Of a stretch of DNA of 64,000 nucleotides, positions 8,521 to 15,800 are shown one piece after another. The position numbers were made by a program, and so were the translations under genes. This DNA is from a virus: the IMG/VR virus record IMGVR_UViG_3300050821_009835, positions 124,001 to 188,000 of that record, one strand, 5' to 3'. Positions within the stretch are counted from its first letter, which is position 1. Each line of letters begins with the position of its first letter. The notes under the pieces were generated by a model. The model was not told the origin of the DNA. It did not search any database and saw nothing but the letters and a program-made list of their open reading frames with translations.

Positions 8521-8996
8521 TCAAAATACAGAACACATTTAGACGCCGACTGTGATGTCAGCGACGCTAACGAAACGAGTTATCAATTCACTCCGGACCC
8601 GAGTTTACCGGGGGTACCACTAACTTTTGATAGAAGTTAGAAACTAGAGGAGCGACCAACCAGGCTCGCCGCCACCACCACTCACTCTAAATCAACGACC
8701 GGGGAGTGAGACCCTTAAAATTCAGGACTATACTGCGACTGGCTACGCAGGATCGCGGGACATCTACCCGAGGGTACAGCATTATCGAGCGTCCTGAAAA
8801 CTTTAATTGGCAATCGGCCTCGTAATTTGCAATCCGAGGTAAACGCCGAACCTTGGACATATCGCAATCCGTGCAACCAGATTAGCGCGGTAGCGGTCTT
8901 CAGGCGAAGTATTGATCTTCGATCCGGGTGTGCTGCCCGGTTGCCAGCTGCACTGTAAACAAGCTCGACTGTATTAGAGCCGTGCATCGAAGAAAT
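8521..8996 (-). ncRNA. Long structured non-coding spacer, candidate large RNA
   Basis: These 476 bases between two tRNAs hold no convincing gene but many local inverted repeats: TTCAGGAC/GTCCTGAA (8721-8728 with 8791-8798) enclosing CTGCG/CGCAG, CTCACTC/GAGTGAG (8681-8687, 8704-8710), and CTAACTT/AAGTTAG (8620-8640). Large ornate RNAs such as GOLLD and ROOL are known next to phage tRNAs; membership cannot be decided by eye. Confidence 0.4.
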
Positions 8997-9069
8997 TGGG
9001 TGCGGTCGCCGGATTCGAACCGGAGTACGAGCTTATGAGGCTGCGTGTGGCCCATTCCACTTCCCCGCA
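8997..9069 (-). tRNA. tRNA with CAT anticodon (Met or Ile2), imperfect
   Basis: The D arm GTGG/CCAC, T loop TTCGAAT, loop CTCATAA and encoded CCA are clear. The acceptor pairs only in its outer five positions and the anticodon stem carries one bulged C. It could be an elongator Met or lysidine-type Ile tRNA, a decayed gene, or contain an assembly indel. Confidence 0.6.
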
Positions 9070-9319
9070 TAAATCTGGGAGACGCTAGGCGACTCCACTT
9101 ACAAGGCGCAAAGCGCCTCGCTAGATCTCTTTGCCGCTAGTCTTACACCAATCGCTTCTGGCCAGAAACGAATCCAGCGGCTCAAAGGAAGTGACTCACA
9201 ACGTTTCATCAGCTACAACTCCCAGCGTCTAGAACGCATTGACTGACGTTGTACCACTCCGTGCGCCGGGACCAACATACCCAGCTTTACTTTGAAAATC
9301 TTTCGGGTTCCGTTAAACA
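9070..9319 (-). other. Spacer between tRNAs with inverted repeats
   Basis: About 250 bases contain no supported gene. The strongest local hairpin is AAGGCGCAAAGCGCCT near 9101-9117. It may be part of the tRNA precursor or another structured RNA. Confidence 0.3.
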
Positions 9320-9396
9320 TGGTAGCGGGGGTGGGATTTGAACCCACGACCTGTTGATTATGAGCCAACCGAGCTGCCAGACTGCTCCACCCCGCA
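9320..9396 (-). tRNA. Initiator tRNA-fMet (CAT)
   Basis: The sequence follows bacterial initiator tRNA closely: 5' TGCGGGGTGGAGCAGTCTGG, anticodon stem GTTGG/TCAAC with loop CTCATAA, T arm GTGGG/CCCAC with TTCAAAT, and an encoded CCA. The first acceptor pair is mismatched (T1 against T72), the hallmark of bacterial initiator tRNAs. Confidence 0.92.
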
Positions 9397-9398
9397 AA

Positions 9399-9743
9399 TT
9401 ATTCGTACCGGATCAAATACATCGACGGTGCAACGTCATGGACTTCTTGCTGCGATGGTCTTAGCTTCTGACCTTTGCGCTTGAACTCCACAAACAAAAC
9501 TTTACCATCTTTAATGGCAACACGATCGCATACAACCGTGGGTGAGAAGACTTTATACCCCTCTTCTCTCAGCTTCGCAGCCATTGCTTCTTCGGCGGCG
9601 AGTTGATTTCGTCTAGATTGGCTTCCCGTCTCAGACGTAAAAGGCTTCACAGGCTTGTTATGATTCTTCCCACGAAAAGCCTCTAAATTCCTACGTCCCG
9701 CTGCAATCCAAGCGGCGTTGCTTGAACCTTTTGTTGCTTTCAT
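9399..9743 (-). CDS. VRR-NUC / Holliday-resolvase-like PD-(D/E)XK nuclease
   Basis: This 114-residue protein shows a PD-(D/E)XK core in its second half: VCDRVAIKDGKVLFVEFKRK supplies the Asp, Glu and Lys, and a PSQQEVHD helix follows, as in VRR-NUC and small phage resolvase-like nucleases. The basic N-terminal half may bind DNA. It begins just upstream of the initiator tRNA, leaving 2 bases between them. Two tandem AGTATTGAA motifs lie immediately before its start, so it is probably expressed from its own promoter. Substrate (flap, junction or broken DNA) is unknown. Confidence 0.75.
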   Translation of the reverse strand: MKATKGSSNAAWIAAGRRNLEAFRGKNHNKPVKPFTSETGSQSRRNQLAAEEAMAAKLREEGYKVFSPTVVCDRVAIKDGKVLFVEFKRKGQKLRPSQQEVHDVAPSMYLIRYE

Positions 9744-9750
9744 CTCTATT

Positions 9751-9769
9751 CAATACTTAATTCAATACT
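9751..9769 (-). promoter_or_regulatory. Two tandem AGTATTGAA motifs
   Basis: Two copies of the recurrent motif, 12 bases apart, directly precede the VRR-NUC gene start. The duplication makes this the clearest example of the putative promoter element. Confidence 0.45.
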
Positions 9770-10061
9770 TAATAGTTTTGTCGTGTCGTCTAAATTCATT
9801 TTGTGACTCAGCCAATTTTCTGGCGTTACGACGCTTTCGTTTATCCGACAAATACTTAGCAGAGTGGCACATTCTACAGCCACAATTCAAATTGAATTTG
9901 GCGTACTTACCCCACTGCATTTCCGCCAACCATTTCCGATTAGACTCGCTGCCTATACTATACGAGCCACATGACCAAATTCGGGTAACAATGAACTTTC
10001 TACGAGAAATAATACCCTCTCGTACAGTCCGCCGCTCCTGACGGTTACTTGGATGATTCAT
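9762..10061 (-). CDS. Small basic Cys-containing protein (NCGCxMC motif)
   Basis: This 99-residue, very basic protein has NLNCGCRMCHSAKYLSDKRK near residue 62. The CGCxxCH cluster followed by a Lys/Arg helix is recurrent in small hypothetical proteins of phages with tRNA arrays, and may bind zinc or nucleic acid. The start is well supported by AAGGAGG 6 bases before the ATG. It has no known function. Confidence 0.7.
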   Translation of the reverse strand: MNHPSNRQERRTVREGIISRRKFIVTRIWSCGSYSIGSESNRKWLAEMQWGKYAKFNLNCGCRMCHSAKYLSDKRKRRNARKLAESQNEFRRHDKTIKY

Positions 10062-10083
10062 GACCTGCCTCCTTGAACGGCTA

Positions 10084-10110
10084 CTATGCCGCTTGAGTAG
10101 TGTTAGCCAT
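10084..10110 (-). CDS. Possible eight-codon leader peptide
   Basis: A strong CTAAGGAGG Shine-Dalgarno precedes an ATG that encodes MANTTQAA and then two TAG codons. It lies 23 bases upstream of the next Shine-Dalgarno and gene start. It may be a leader peptide or a remnant of a longer gene. Confidence 0.3.
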   Translation of the reverse strand: MANTTQAA

Positions 10111-10230
10111 GAATCCTCCTTAGAAATTTGCCGAGTATCCGATACTGTGTTTGGGCAGTTAATCGCCTCTGCTTGCTTTGGCGCTATAGCCTCGGAAGGG
10201 TCCGCAGATTCTCGGCGTCCCTAACAAGTT

Positions 10231-10305
10231 TGGAGCCGCTAGAATGGTATGAACCATCCGACCCCCGGACTAAATGTCCGGTGCTCTACTCTGAGCTATA
10301 GCGGC
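10231..10305 (-). tRNA. tRNA-Lys (TTT), A33 variant
   Basis: The acceptor GCCGCTA/TAGCGGC, D stem GCTC/GAGC, anticodon stem CCGGA/TCCGG and encoded CCA are clear. The loop CATTTAG places TTT (Lys) at 34-36 with A rather than U at 33. The T arm pairs GGATGG with CCATTC around a short loop, which is unusual. Confidence 0.75.
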
Positions 10306-10324
10306 CTGTTTATATGAGTCCTTG

Positions 10325-10396
10325 TCAGACTCTCTTAATAAGCCATACGATCAAAACAATTACGATGATGGTTCCTAATACGCCTAAACCTAGCAT
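10325..10396 (-). CDS. 23-residue single-pass membrane peptide
   Basis: An ideal Shine-Dalgarno (AAGGAGGTCAC) precedes an ATG that encodes MLGLGVLGTIIVIVLIVWLI followed by KRV and a stop. The peptide is one hydrophobic helix with a positive end. Similar miniature membrane proteins occur in phages and bacteria without known function. It is too short for routine gene finders but is well supported by its ribosome-binding site. Confidence 0.7.
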   Translation of the reverse strand: MLGLGVLGTIIVIVLIVWLIKRV

Positions 10397-10446
10397 GTGA
10401 CCTCCTTATTACTGCATTACTGCACTACAGCGGTATACATGAGGTT

Positions 10447-10944
10447 CTAGAAGTTAAAATCATCGCTTAGATTCACTTCTTTACTCGGCGCGGACAATTC
10501 ATTAAGTAAGAGATTCTGAACTCCATTGCACTTTAGAATCGGTGTCCGATAAATTCCTTTGTTGCCCAAATATGACTGAAAACTTCCATTTCTAGGAGCT
10601 GAACTCGCAAAGGTTCGATCGAATTGCTCTTTGAACGGTACTCTTGGAGAATCCGCGAAAAGCGATGGACCCTCAAACTGGTGCTTCTGATATTCTTCCA
10701 AAGAACCGTACTTCTCTACTCCCGCTGCTACCTCTCCAGCTTCTTTCTCAAAGCCAACGAAGTTACCACTGACCGCAGCTGCGATTTTTACAGCTGAAAT
10801 ATCATCCATCGCGGCTTCGTCTTTATCAGCTGGATTTTCTGCCAGCCACAAATCTACAAATGTTAGTGGAGCATCTAATTCAGGGTGGAGATTATCGCCA
10901 TCACGCTTAACCCGTATACCTCGTGCTTCCACAGCAAATTTCAT
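10447..10944 (-). CDS. Hypothetical acidic protein
   Basis: The likely ATG at 10944 follows an AGGGAGA Shine-Dalgarno, giving 165 residues; a TTG six bases upstream is less likely. The protein is acidic with alternating helix and loop segments and no recognised domain. It ends in NLSDDFNF, an acidic-aromatic tail of the kind seen in single-strand DNA-binding proteins, but nothing else supports that role. The stop codon is TAG. Confidence 0.6.
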   Translation of the reverse strand: MKFAVEARGIRVKRDGDNLHPELDAPLTFVDLWLAENPADKDEAAMDDISAVKIAAAVSGNFVGFEKEAGEVAAGVEKYGSLEEYQKHQFEGPSLFADSPRVPFKEQFDRTFASSAPRNGSFQSYLGNKGIYRTPILKCNGVQNLLLNELSAPSKEVNLSDDFNF

Positions 10945-11027
10945 GGTCAATCTCCCTGTGTATAGTACTCGGAATTGACCAAACCTTTTACCAGTTCCCT
11001 TTTACGTGTCCGTGCTCTGAGATATTT

Positions 11028-11104
11028 TGGTCGGGAATACAGGATTTTAACCTGTGACCCCTCGCGCCCAAGGCGAGTGCTCTAACAAGCTGAGCTAATT
11101 CCCG
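11028..11104 (-). tRNA. tRNA-Pro (TGG), copy 1
   Basis: The acceptor CGGGAAT/ATTCCCG, D stem GCTC/GAGC, anticodon stem CTCGC/GCGAG with loop CTTGGGC, T stem ACAGG/CCTGT and encoded CCA all fit. The T loop is TTAAAAT instead of TTCAAAT. Confidence 0.88.
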
Positions 11105-11253
11105 AAATTTACGGAAGCCCTCGTGCACGTGATTCCTTTTCAGGCTGAACCGTGAAGTTCTAATCCGTAACACTTACAGATGGTCTGGGCATCTCCGCCC
11201 ATCGACATCGGCGCACTCTATTCTCTGCGAATATGTGCGGGACTTCTCTACAA

Positions 11254-11332
11254 TGGTAGCAGCGGGTGGATTTGAACCACCGATCTTTCGGTTATGGGCC
11301 GACTGCACTAGGCCAGACTGTGCTACACTGCC
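11254..11332 (-). tRNA. tRNA with CAT anticodon (Met or Ile2), C33 variant
   Basis: The acceptor GGCAGTG/CGCTGCT, D stem GCAC/GTGC, T arm GGTGG/CCACC and encoded CCA fit. The loop is CCCATAA, so the anticodon is CAT with C at position 33. Together with 8997-9069 and the initiator, three CAT tRNAs would cover fMet, Met and Ile2. Confidence 0.82.
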
Positions 11333-11339
11333 AAAATTT

Positions 11340-11417
11340 TGGTCGGGACAGCCAGATTCGAACTGGCGACCTCACCCACCCCAAGGGTGCGCGCTGACCA
11401 GACTGCGCTATGTCCCG
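11340..11417 (-). tRNA. tRNA-Pro (GGG)
   Basis: The acceptor CGGGACA/TGTCCCG, D stem GCGC/GCGC, anticodon stem CACCC/GGGTG with loop TTGGGGT, T stem GCCAG/CTGGC and encoded CCA are all present. Confidence 0.9.
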
Positions 11418-11420
11418 AAA

Positions 11421-11539
11421 CGATGTTCCAATGTAGGCGTCCTCGACAGCCTCGTGAACCCTCGACTGGCGGGTCTTTCTTTCCGTACATCCAGCCTACC
11501 TTGCGGCAGCTGGTCGGCCCAGCGACTCATGGAACATCG
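11421..11539 (-). ncRNA. Structured RNA candidate closed by a 10-bp stem
   Basis: A perfect inverted repeat CGATGTTCCA/TGGAACATCG closes a 99-base interior. On the minus strand the interior contains CCAGCTGCC-GCAA-GGTAGGCTGG, a 9-bp hairpin with a GNRA tetraloop, and an ATGTA/TACAT stem. It directly follows tRNA-Pro(GGG) and has no coding frame of interest. The function is unknown. Confidence 0.5.
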
Positions 11540-11694
11540 GTACAACCAAACTTGTTTCCAGACTTCCACTGGATGTCGTTCACCTGTACGATCCTAGAAC
11601 GTCGCGATTTGTGCTACCACTTCCCGCAAGGACGATACTTGCGGGTGAATAATGCTTTCAGCCAATTCATACTGACTTGCGCCCTCCTTGGAGG

Positions 11695-12114
11695 CTAACA
11701 AAATCGTCTGCTGAAACACTCTATACAGTCATTCTGAAAACCACTCCTCGTACTTCTGTTCTTGTGGAATTTATCAACTGAAAGAAATGCTTGGTGACCA
11801 CTACACCAAGCCATATCTTTTGGTGCTTTGTCGTATTTTGAGTGCCAAGGAATTTTTCCTTTAACACCAGCAACGTAGTTGCAACGCCTATGGCTAAATG
11901 CAATGTTATCCAAATCCCAAAATAGCGCAGGATCTATATTCTGCCAAGGCTGCTTGTGTTCTGTACTCAATTCGTCTGCAGTTTCAATCCTCCTTTGGCA
12001 ATGGAAACATGTGTCTAATCCCGCCTTTTTCACGAGGGAGAACTTAATCTGCTTTTCTAAACGGCCACAAGCTGTACTAAACGAAAGACCTAATTGCTGT
12101 GATTTCCTGTCCAT
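11695..12114 (-). CDS. HNH homing endonuclease (free-standing)
   Basis: From the ATG at 12114 the protein has 139 residues; longer frames run through tRNA genes and are not credible. A treble-clef/HNH pattern is visible: DTCFHCQRR, then STEHKQPW, NIAFSHRRCN and a C-terminal CxxC (NDCIECF). Mobile endonucleases of this type often sit in phage tRNA arrays. It lies between tRNA-Pro(GGG) and tRNA-Pro(CGG). The likely target is a tRNA gene or an adjacent spacer in a related phage. Confidence 0.75.
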   Translation of the reverse strand: MDRKSQQLGLSFSTACGRLEKQIKFSLVKKAGLDTCFHCQRRIETADELSTEHKQPWQNIDPALFWDLDNIAFSHRRCNYVAGVKGKIPWHSKYDKAPKDMAWCSGHQAFLSVDKFHKNRSTRSGFQNDCIECFSRRFC

Positions 12115-12152
12115 ATTTAAGGGCAGGAAAAACGGTTTAGTCTCACACTTAT

Positions 12153-12226
12153 TGGTCTGGAAACCGGGATTTGAACCCGGACTACACCGCCCCGAACGGT
12201 GGGTGCTACCGTTATACCATTTCCAG
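12153..12226 (-). tRNA. tRNA-Pro (CGG)
   Basis: The acceptor CTGGAAA/TTTCCAG, anticodon stem CACCG/CGGTG with loop TTCGGGG, T stem CCGGG/CCCGG and encoded CCA fit. The D arm (GGTATAACGGTAGCAC) is short, as in some Gln/Glu-type tRNAs. Confidence 0.85.
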
Positions 12227-12227
12227 T

Positions 12228-12302
12228 TGGTCGGCGCGGCAGGGATCGAACCTGCGTGACCTCGCTCCCAAAGCGAGTGCCTGTCCTCTAGGCTACGCAC
12301 CG
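12228..12302 (-). tRNA. tRNA-Pro (TGG), copy 2
   Basis: The acceptor CGGTGCG/CGCGCCG, anticodon stem CTCGC/GCGAG with loop TTTGGGA, T stem GCAGG/CCTGC and encoded CCA fit. This is the fourth proline tRNA of the cluster and the second with TGG. Confidence 0.88.
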
Positions 12303-12709
12303 AAACAAGCCCGATGCCGAAGCAGAGCGGGTACAATCGAGGCTGATGTTTTGGAATTGCCTTACTTTACAGCGGCCTCGAGCCTAGCAGCACGAGGCGG
12401 ACTCTAGAGAACGAAGTCCATGCCCTCGTGCACGGTAGGCATGCACGGTCGAATCATCGTAAATGGTCGCATGATGTTCATAAAATGACGGCAGTGGGTA
12501 ATTCTCTGAACGCTACTGCCATACGTTCCCGAGGATGTAGACTATTGAGTAAAACTTGGGTCAAGCACCCACATCTATGCTCCCCACTCAGGTACAGCAA
12601 CAACCTATAACATCAACATTCCAACAACATCAACACAGGCACGGGTGCCGGGTGATGTTCCCTGCCTGCTATTCAATTACTTCGGAAGTCAGGAAATCGG
12701 GTAGGAAAA
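12303..12709 (-). other. Non-coding spacer with several hairpins
   Basis: About 400 bases separate tRNA-Pro from the SET gene. They hold GCCTCG/CGAGGC (12375-12398), GGCAGT/ACTGCC (near 12491-12521) and CAGGCA/TGCCTG (near 12637-12669). No supported gene is seen. It may be a structured RNA or leader/terminator material. Confidence 0.35.
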
Positions 12710-13165
12710 CTAATTTTTATCCTTAACGTTGATATACCCACGGCATTTCTTACTTCTGCATGAACAAACAACCAGCTCAGCAGCCCAATCGAAATTATAG
12801 TCTACGGTCAACTCTTCGCCTTTCTTAATAGAGCGACGGGCGACATAGTAAACTCGATGTCCGTGAAACCTAACCGTCAAATTAGGATCACAGGAATGAT
12901 TGATAAACTCTGCACCGCTGCCACCCGTGCGTCCATCAATGAGCCAATACCAAGGATCACCAATCTGCCAAATGTAGATGAGATTTTCTTCTGGTGTATC
13001 CTCAAAAAGCTGCTTGGCCGCCTTTCGGTTATAAAGGACACCTGTATATTCGATGACGTATCGTCGTGCTGGAATTTTCTCTTCAGTAATGACCCCATAA
13101 CGATGGATAGGGGACTTGATTAGCTTAAGCCGAAACCAAGCATAGTCCTGATTGATCTTAGACAA
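12710..13165 (-). CDS. SET-domain protein (putative lysine methyltransferase)
   Basis: This 151-residue protein is a compact SET domain: RYGVITEEKIPARRYVIEYTG at the start, AEFINHSCDPN as the NHSC active-site motif near residue 90, GEELTVDYNF with the catalytic Tyr, and a post-SET Cys cluster (CSCRSKKCRG) that binds zinc. SET enzymes transfer methyl groups from S-adenosylmethionine to protein lysines. They are mostly eukaryotic but occur in some bacteria and large phages. It overlaps the NADAR gene start by 8 bases. The target, host or viral, is unknown. Confidence 0.88.
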   Translation of the reverse strand: MSKINQDYAWFRLKLIKSPIHRYGVITEEKIPARRYVIEYTGVLYNRKAAKQLFEDTPEENLIYIWQIGDPWYWLIDGRTGGSGAEFINHSCDPNLTVRFHGHRVYYVARRSIKKGEELTVDYNFDWAAELVVCSCRSKKCRGYINVKDKN

Positions 13166-13712
13166 TAAAACTCCTTCGCAACTCCATCAGGAGTTTGCCC
13201 AACCAATTTTGCCCCGGCGCTTCGCACTCAGGTCTTTCACCACAAACACAATTACCCCAGAAATTGTCATGCCAAGTGTTTCCCTCTACCAATTCAGCAG
13301 AAAACGAGGCCATTAGTTTCCGCTTGAGGATACTATACGTGAATTTTTGTTGGAGTAAGTCACGCATGATAGGGATGTTTACTTGAAACCAATCCTTCCT
13401 AACCCTGGACTTCATGTTGGCCGCCATGCGCTTGGCCTGTCCCGGTTTTAACCCCTCATAACGAAACCGTGCTCGGATTTCCGGGTCTAGGAACTTAGCA
13501 GCTTGGTAGGCATGTTCCGTAGAGTCATAGACCTCTTCCGTATATGTGGTACCAGGCACGGCATAATGAGTCATCCCACCCCAAACCAGAGTCTGGCCAC
13601 CCAGCCCAACTCTAGCAACAAACAGCTTGACCTTAACCGGGCCATAGAAATTAGAATAGACAAACCACGGGCCTTCAAAACGATCGATTAAAGTTGGGAG
13701 CTGTACTGTCAT
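13158..13712 (-). CDS. NADAR (YbiA-like) domain protein
   Basis: This 184-residue protein matches the NADAR family: FVYSNFYGPVKV near the start, then TEHAYQAAKFLDPEIR, an AKRMAANMKSRVRKDW segment and a C-terminal NFWGNCVCG ... GQNWLGKLLMELR block. NADAR proteins are N-glycosidases acting on ADP-ribose linked substrates; some reverse ADP-ribosylation of DNA guanine. In a phage it could remove a host-imposed mark or act on NAD-derived nucleotides, which is inference. A Cys pair near residue 155 replaces the commoner surface loop. Confidence 0.88.
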   Translation of the reverse strand: MTVQLPTLIDRFEGPWFVYSNFYGPVKVKLFVARVGLGGQTLVWGGMTHYAVPGTTYTEEVYDSTEHAYQAAKFLDPEIRARFRYEGLKPGQAKRMAANMKSRVRKDWFQVNIPIMRDLLQQKFTYSILKRKLMASFSAELVEGNTWHDNFWGNCVCGERPECEAPGQNWLGKLLMELRRSFIV

Positions 13713-13933
13713 TTCAATTTCGCTGCGATAGCCTCGATTCCGAGACCCTTAAAGACAACTGGAATATCTTCCAAACCGTAATCCGCCATGCACCCAGCCA
13801 ATTCGCGCTCGGGAACTGATTCATGGTCATCAGCCGGACAGTATTGCCCACCATCCTCAGTGCTAGGATGATAGTCGAATCCATTCATTTTGATCTTGGG
13901 TTCGTTGGCGAGACAATAGTAACATTTAACCAT
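13709..13933 (-). CDS. Small hypothetical zinc-binding protein
   Basis: The likely start at 13933 overlaps the stop of the upstream gene (coupled translation), giving 74 residues; a start six codons earlier is possible. The N-terminus has CYYCLANEP and a later YCPADDHE, so a Cys/His metal site is likely. The C-terminal helix ends in IEAIAAKLK. The stop overlaps the NADAR start. The function is unknown. Confidence 0.6.
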   Translation of the reverse strand: MVKCYYCLANEPKIKMNGFDYHPSTEDGGQYCPADDHESVPERELAGCMADYGLEDIPVVFKGLGIEAIAAKLK

Positions 13934-14291
13934 TGATCCCAAACCTCGCAACTTCTAAAAAACGAATGAGTTGTCCTAGAGGAAAATCTTCAACTCTCTT
14001 AGGATCGGCTACAGTTTCAAACCAATTTTCAGCAACCAGAGCTAGTTGGTGAAACCCGGTACGACACCCAGAGGGATTTGGCCAATCTGAATAAGCATAA
14101 TCGCAGTCTGTCCCAAAATGAAGCAGGCGATGCAGTCTATCAGACAGCAATTCAGTGCTGGTGAAGGCCTCCCGACGCTTTATCTCAACATTGAGTTCAG
14201 CAACCTCCATGGTAGCATTCGAAAATCGCGCCCGTAAAATCTCCATGGGCATTCCCTTCACAGAACCATAATACTCTGCTAGCTTATTCAT
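13926..14291 (-). CDS. Hypothetical protein
   Basis: This 121-residue, mostly helical protein has no recognised family. It overlaps both neighbours by 8 bases, typical of a translationally coupled early gene string. The C-terminal part (LGQLIRFLEVARFG) looks amphipathic. Confidence 0.6.
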   Translation of the reverse strand: MNKLAEYYGSVKGMPMEILRARFSNATMEVAELNVEIKRREAFTSTELLSDRLHRLLHFGTDCDYAYSDWPNPSGCRTGFHQLALVAENWFETVADPKRVEDFPLGQLIRFLEVARFGING

Positions 14292-14586
14292 TGTGTTCTT
14301 TCTGTAACTCCTGAACGGCTTCAGCTAACTGGAGGAAAAGGCTATACAAACAGCCAATTTCATGACCGACATCCAAGTTGTCAGCATCCCAAACAATATG
14401 CTCAGGGTCAGCAAACAGTCGATGAGCCGAGTAAGCGCGGCGTTCACTACGATATTTGAGACACTCCAATCGCGATGTAGCTGAATCGATGGTGTGTTTT
14501 AGAGCTTTTGTATTAACTTGCACGAAATCTCCAATGAGAGGTTGGATTCCTACCATGAAAAGAGACCCAGAGTCTCGACCTCTCAT
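14284..14586 (-). CDS. Hypothetical helical protein
   Basis: This 100-residue protein is predicted helical, with a C-terminal Glu/Gln-rich helix (QLAEAVQELQKEHNE). Start codons inside the first 15 residues are possible. It overlaps the next gene by 8 bases. No family is recognised. Confidence 0.55.
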   Translation of the reverse strand: MRGRDSGSLFMVGIQPLIGDFVQVNTKALKHTIDSATSRLECLKYRSERRAYSAHRLFADPEHIVWDADNLDVGHEIGCLYSLFLQLAEAVQELQKEHNE

Positions 14587-14603
14587 TGATATTCTACTGA
14601 GGT

Positions 14604-14911
14604 TTAAGTTGATTCAGGTAATTTGGCAAGAACTTCATCCATTTTCGCGAGCAACTTTTCCATGCGCTCACGATCTAAGTCATTCTGCCGGTTATTAGAC
14701 ATCATGATCAGCGGATTCTGAAATGTGCTGATGATTGTTAAGATCCAATTGAGGAAAAGAAACGGGTAGGGATCAAAGGTTGTTTTGTGATAAAGATTTA
14801 CGAAGACCCAGAGGATGCTTGCCCCCCTCCGAACCATGCAATGAAAGGCCAGCTGCCACTAAACTCCGTAACGATGTCAGCCCACTTCTGAGCAAATGTA
14901 CGATTTTCCAA
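14604..14911 (-). pseudogene. DUF1003-like membrane protein split by a frameshift
   Basis: The downstream frame (from about 14837) encodes a transmembrane segment and the DUF1003 signature TFDPYPFLFLNWIL ... PLIMMSNNRQ. The missing N-terminal part is in another frame just upstream: from a TTG at 14911 it reads TFAQKWADIVTEFSGSWPFI, the usual DUF1003 beginning. The frames meet at a run of six G (14822-14827 on the plus strand as C). A -1 shift there restores one protein of about 100 residues. This may be a slippery site, a real mutation or an assembly error. An AAGGAGGG Shine-Dalgarno lies upstream. Confidence 0.65.
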
Positions 14912-15090
14912 TTCTCATAACCCTCCTTGGTTGAGATAGCCTCGCGGCTAACCGCTGTTACACTTACCGCTTTTAGAAAAGCTGAAGTGTCAATACTAAG
15001 AAATTAGCGAATTGAGAATTGGTGGGGGAAGTATCCCACTGTAAGGATGGAGTGCGATTCCACTATGCCTTGCCGAGTTTCCCTGAATTT

Positions 15091-15179
15091 TGGTACCGGG
15101 TAGGAGAGTCGAACTCCTAAAGAGCTTGCGCTCCACTAGGGCTTGAGCCTAGCGCGTTTTCCATTTCCGCCAACCCGGC
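15091..15179 (-). tRNA. tRNA-Leu (CAA)
   Basis: A class II tRNA: acceptor GCCGGGT/ACCCGGT, anticodon stem CTAGG/CCTAG with loop CTCAAGC, a long variable arm GAGCGCAAGCTC, T arm AGGAG/CTCCT and encoded CCA. Its 5' part overlaps the 3' end of the HNH gene by 44 bases. Confidence 0.9.
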
Positions 15180-15765
15180 AATAATTTGGTGTCTGTGAAT
15201 GACAGTTAGGGCACAAATATACCAGATTCTCACGCTGTTCATTGCCGTGATTCCCGTCTACGTGGTGAATCTCTAAAACCAATTCCCGATTACACCACCA
15301 ACTACTCAAACCACAGTATCCACAGACACTCCCCTGCTCACGTAAGACTCTACGGTACCTTTCCGCCCTCGGAGCCTTTTCCCAGGACGCCCCAGCTATC
15401 CTAGCTCTAACTGTGTCGTGCCCTCTGTGCCTTGTTTCTAAGGTAAAAGGAATTCTAACTTCTTTCGGAACCTCATCTTTACAGTGAAGAACGTGAGCAC
15501 AATACCCCTGTTTATCTTTTTTACGCCACCAACCCTTACAGTTTGAGCATTGATACTTATAGCGTCGAGGATCAAACCCAGTTTGAAACTGATTTCCTCC
15601 TATAGTACGCCCCTTCAAACTTAGAGCTATTTTAAGATTGATTTCTCCTCGATTTTCTCTTGTGCTAAAACCTCGAGCACATTTCTCTCCACAGAACCGT
15701 CCGCTCCCGTAGGAGCCGTCATGCGAACTTCCACAATTTTCACATTCTCTAAATGTGTCTGCCAT
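15136..15765 (-). CDS. HNH homing endonuclease with N-terminal zinc motif
   Basis: This 209-residue protein begins with a Cys-rich module (CENCGSSHDGSYGSGRFC), has a second CxxC pair near residue 72, and ends with an HNH nuclease: SVCGYCGLSS, LEIHHVDGNHGNEQRENLV and LCPNCHSQTP. This order is typical of free-standing phage homing endonucleases. The last codons read into tRNA-Leu(CAA), so the gene and tRNA overlap on the same strand. The tRNA locus is a likely insertion or recognition site. Confidence 0.85.
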   Translation of the reverse strand: MADTFRECENCGSSHDGSYGSGRFCGEKCARGFSTRENRGEINLKIALSLKGRTIGGNQFQTGFDPRRYKYQCSNCKGWWRKKDKQGYCAHVLHCKDEVPKEVRIPFTLETRHRGHDTVRARIAGASWEKAPRAERYRRVLREQGSVCGYCGLSSWWCNRELVLEIHHVDGNHGNEQRENLVYLCPNCHSQTPNYCRVGGNGKRARLKP

Positions 15766-15800
15766 ACTACCCTCTAATAGAGGATAGAAAGCTCAAACAT

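Noticed and set aside
8715-8987. 90-residue minus-strand frame in the structured spacer
   Set aside because: It has no Shine-Dalgarno, unusual composition and overlaps many inverted repeats; a structured RNA explains the sequence better.
9150-9300. Hammerhead ribozyme (CTGATGA string)
   Set aside because: The required stem II followed by GAAA is absent.
11235-12407. Plus-strand frames with GFEPPIF or SNLRDLAPK-like peptides
   Set aside because: These are familiar spurious translations of the antisense of tRNA genes.
15005-15085. Possible tRNA on either strand near tRNA-Leu(CAA)
   Set aside because: A terminal CACCA and short stems exist, but there is no TTCGA-type T loop and the acceptor does not pair well.
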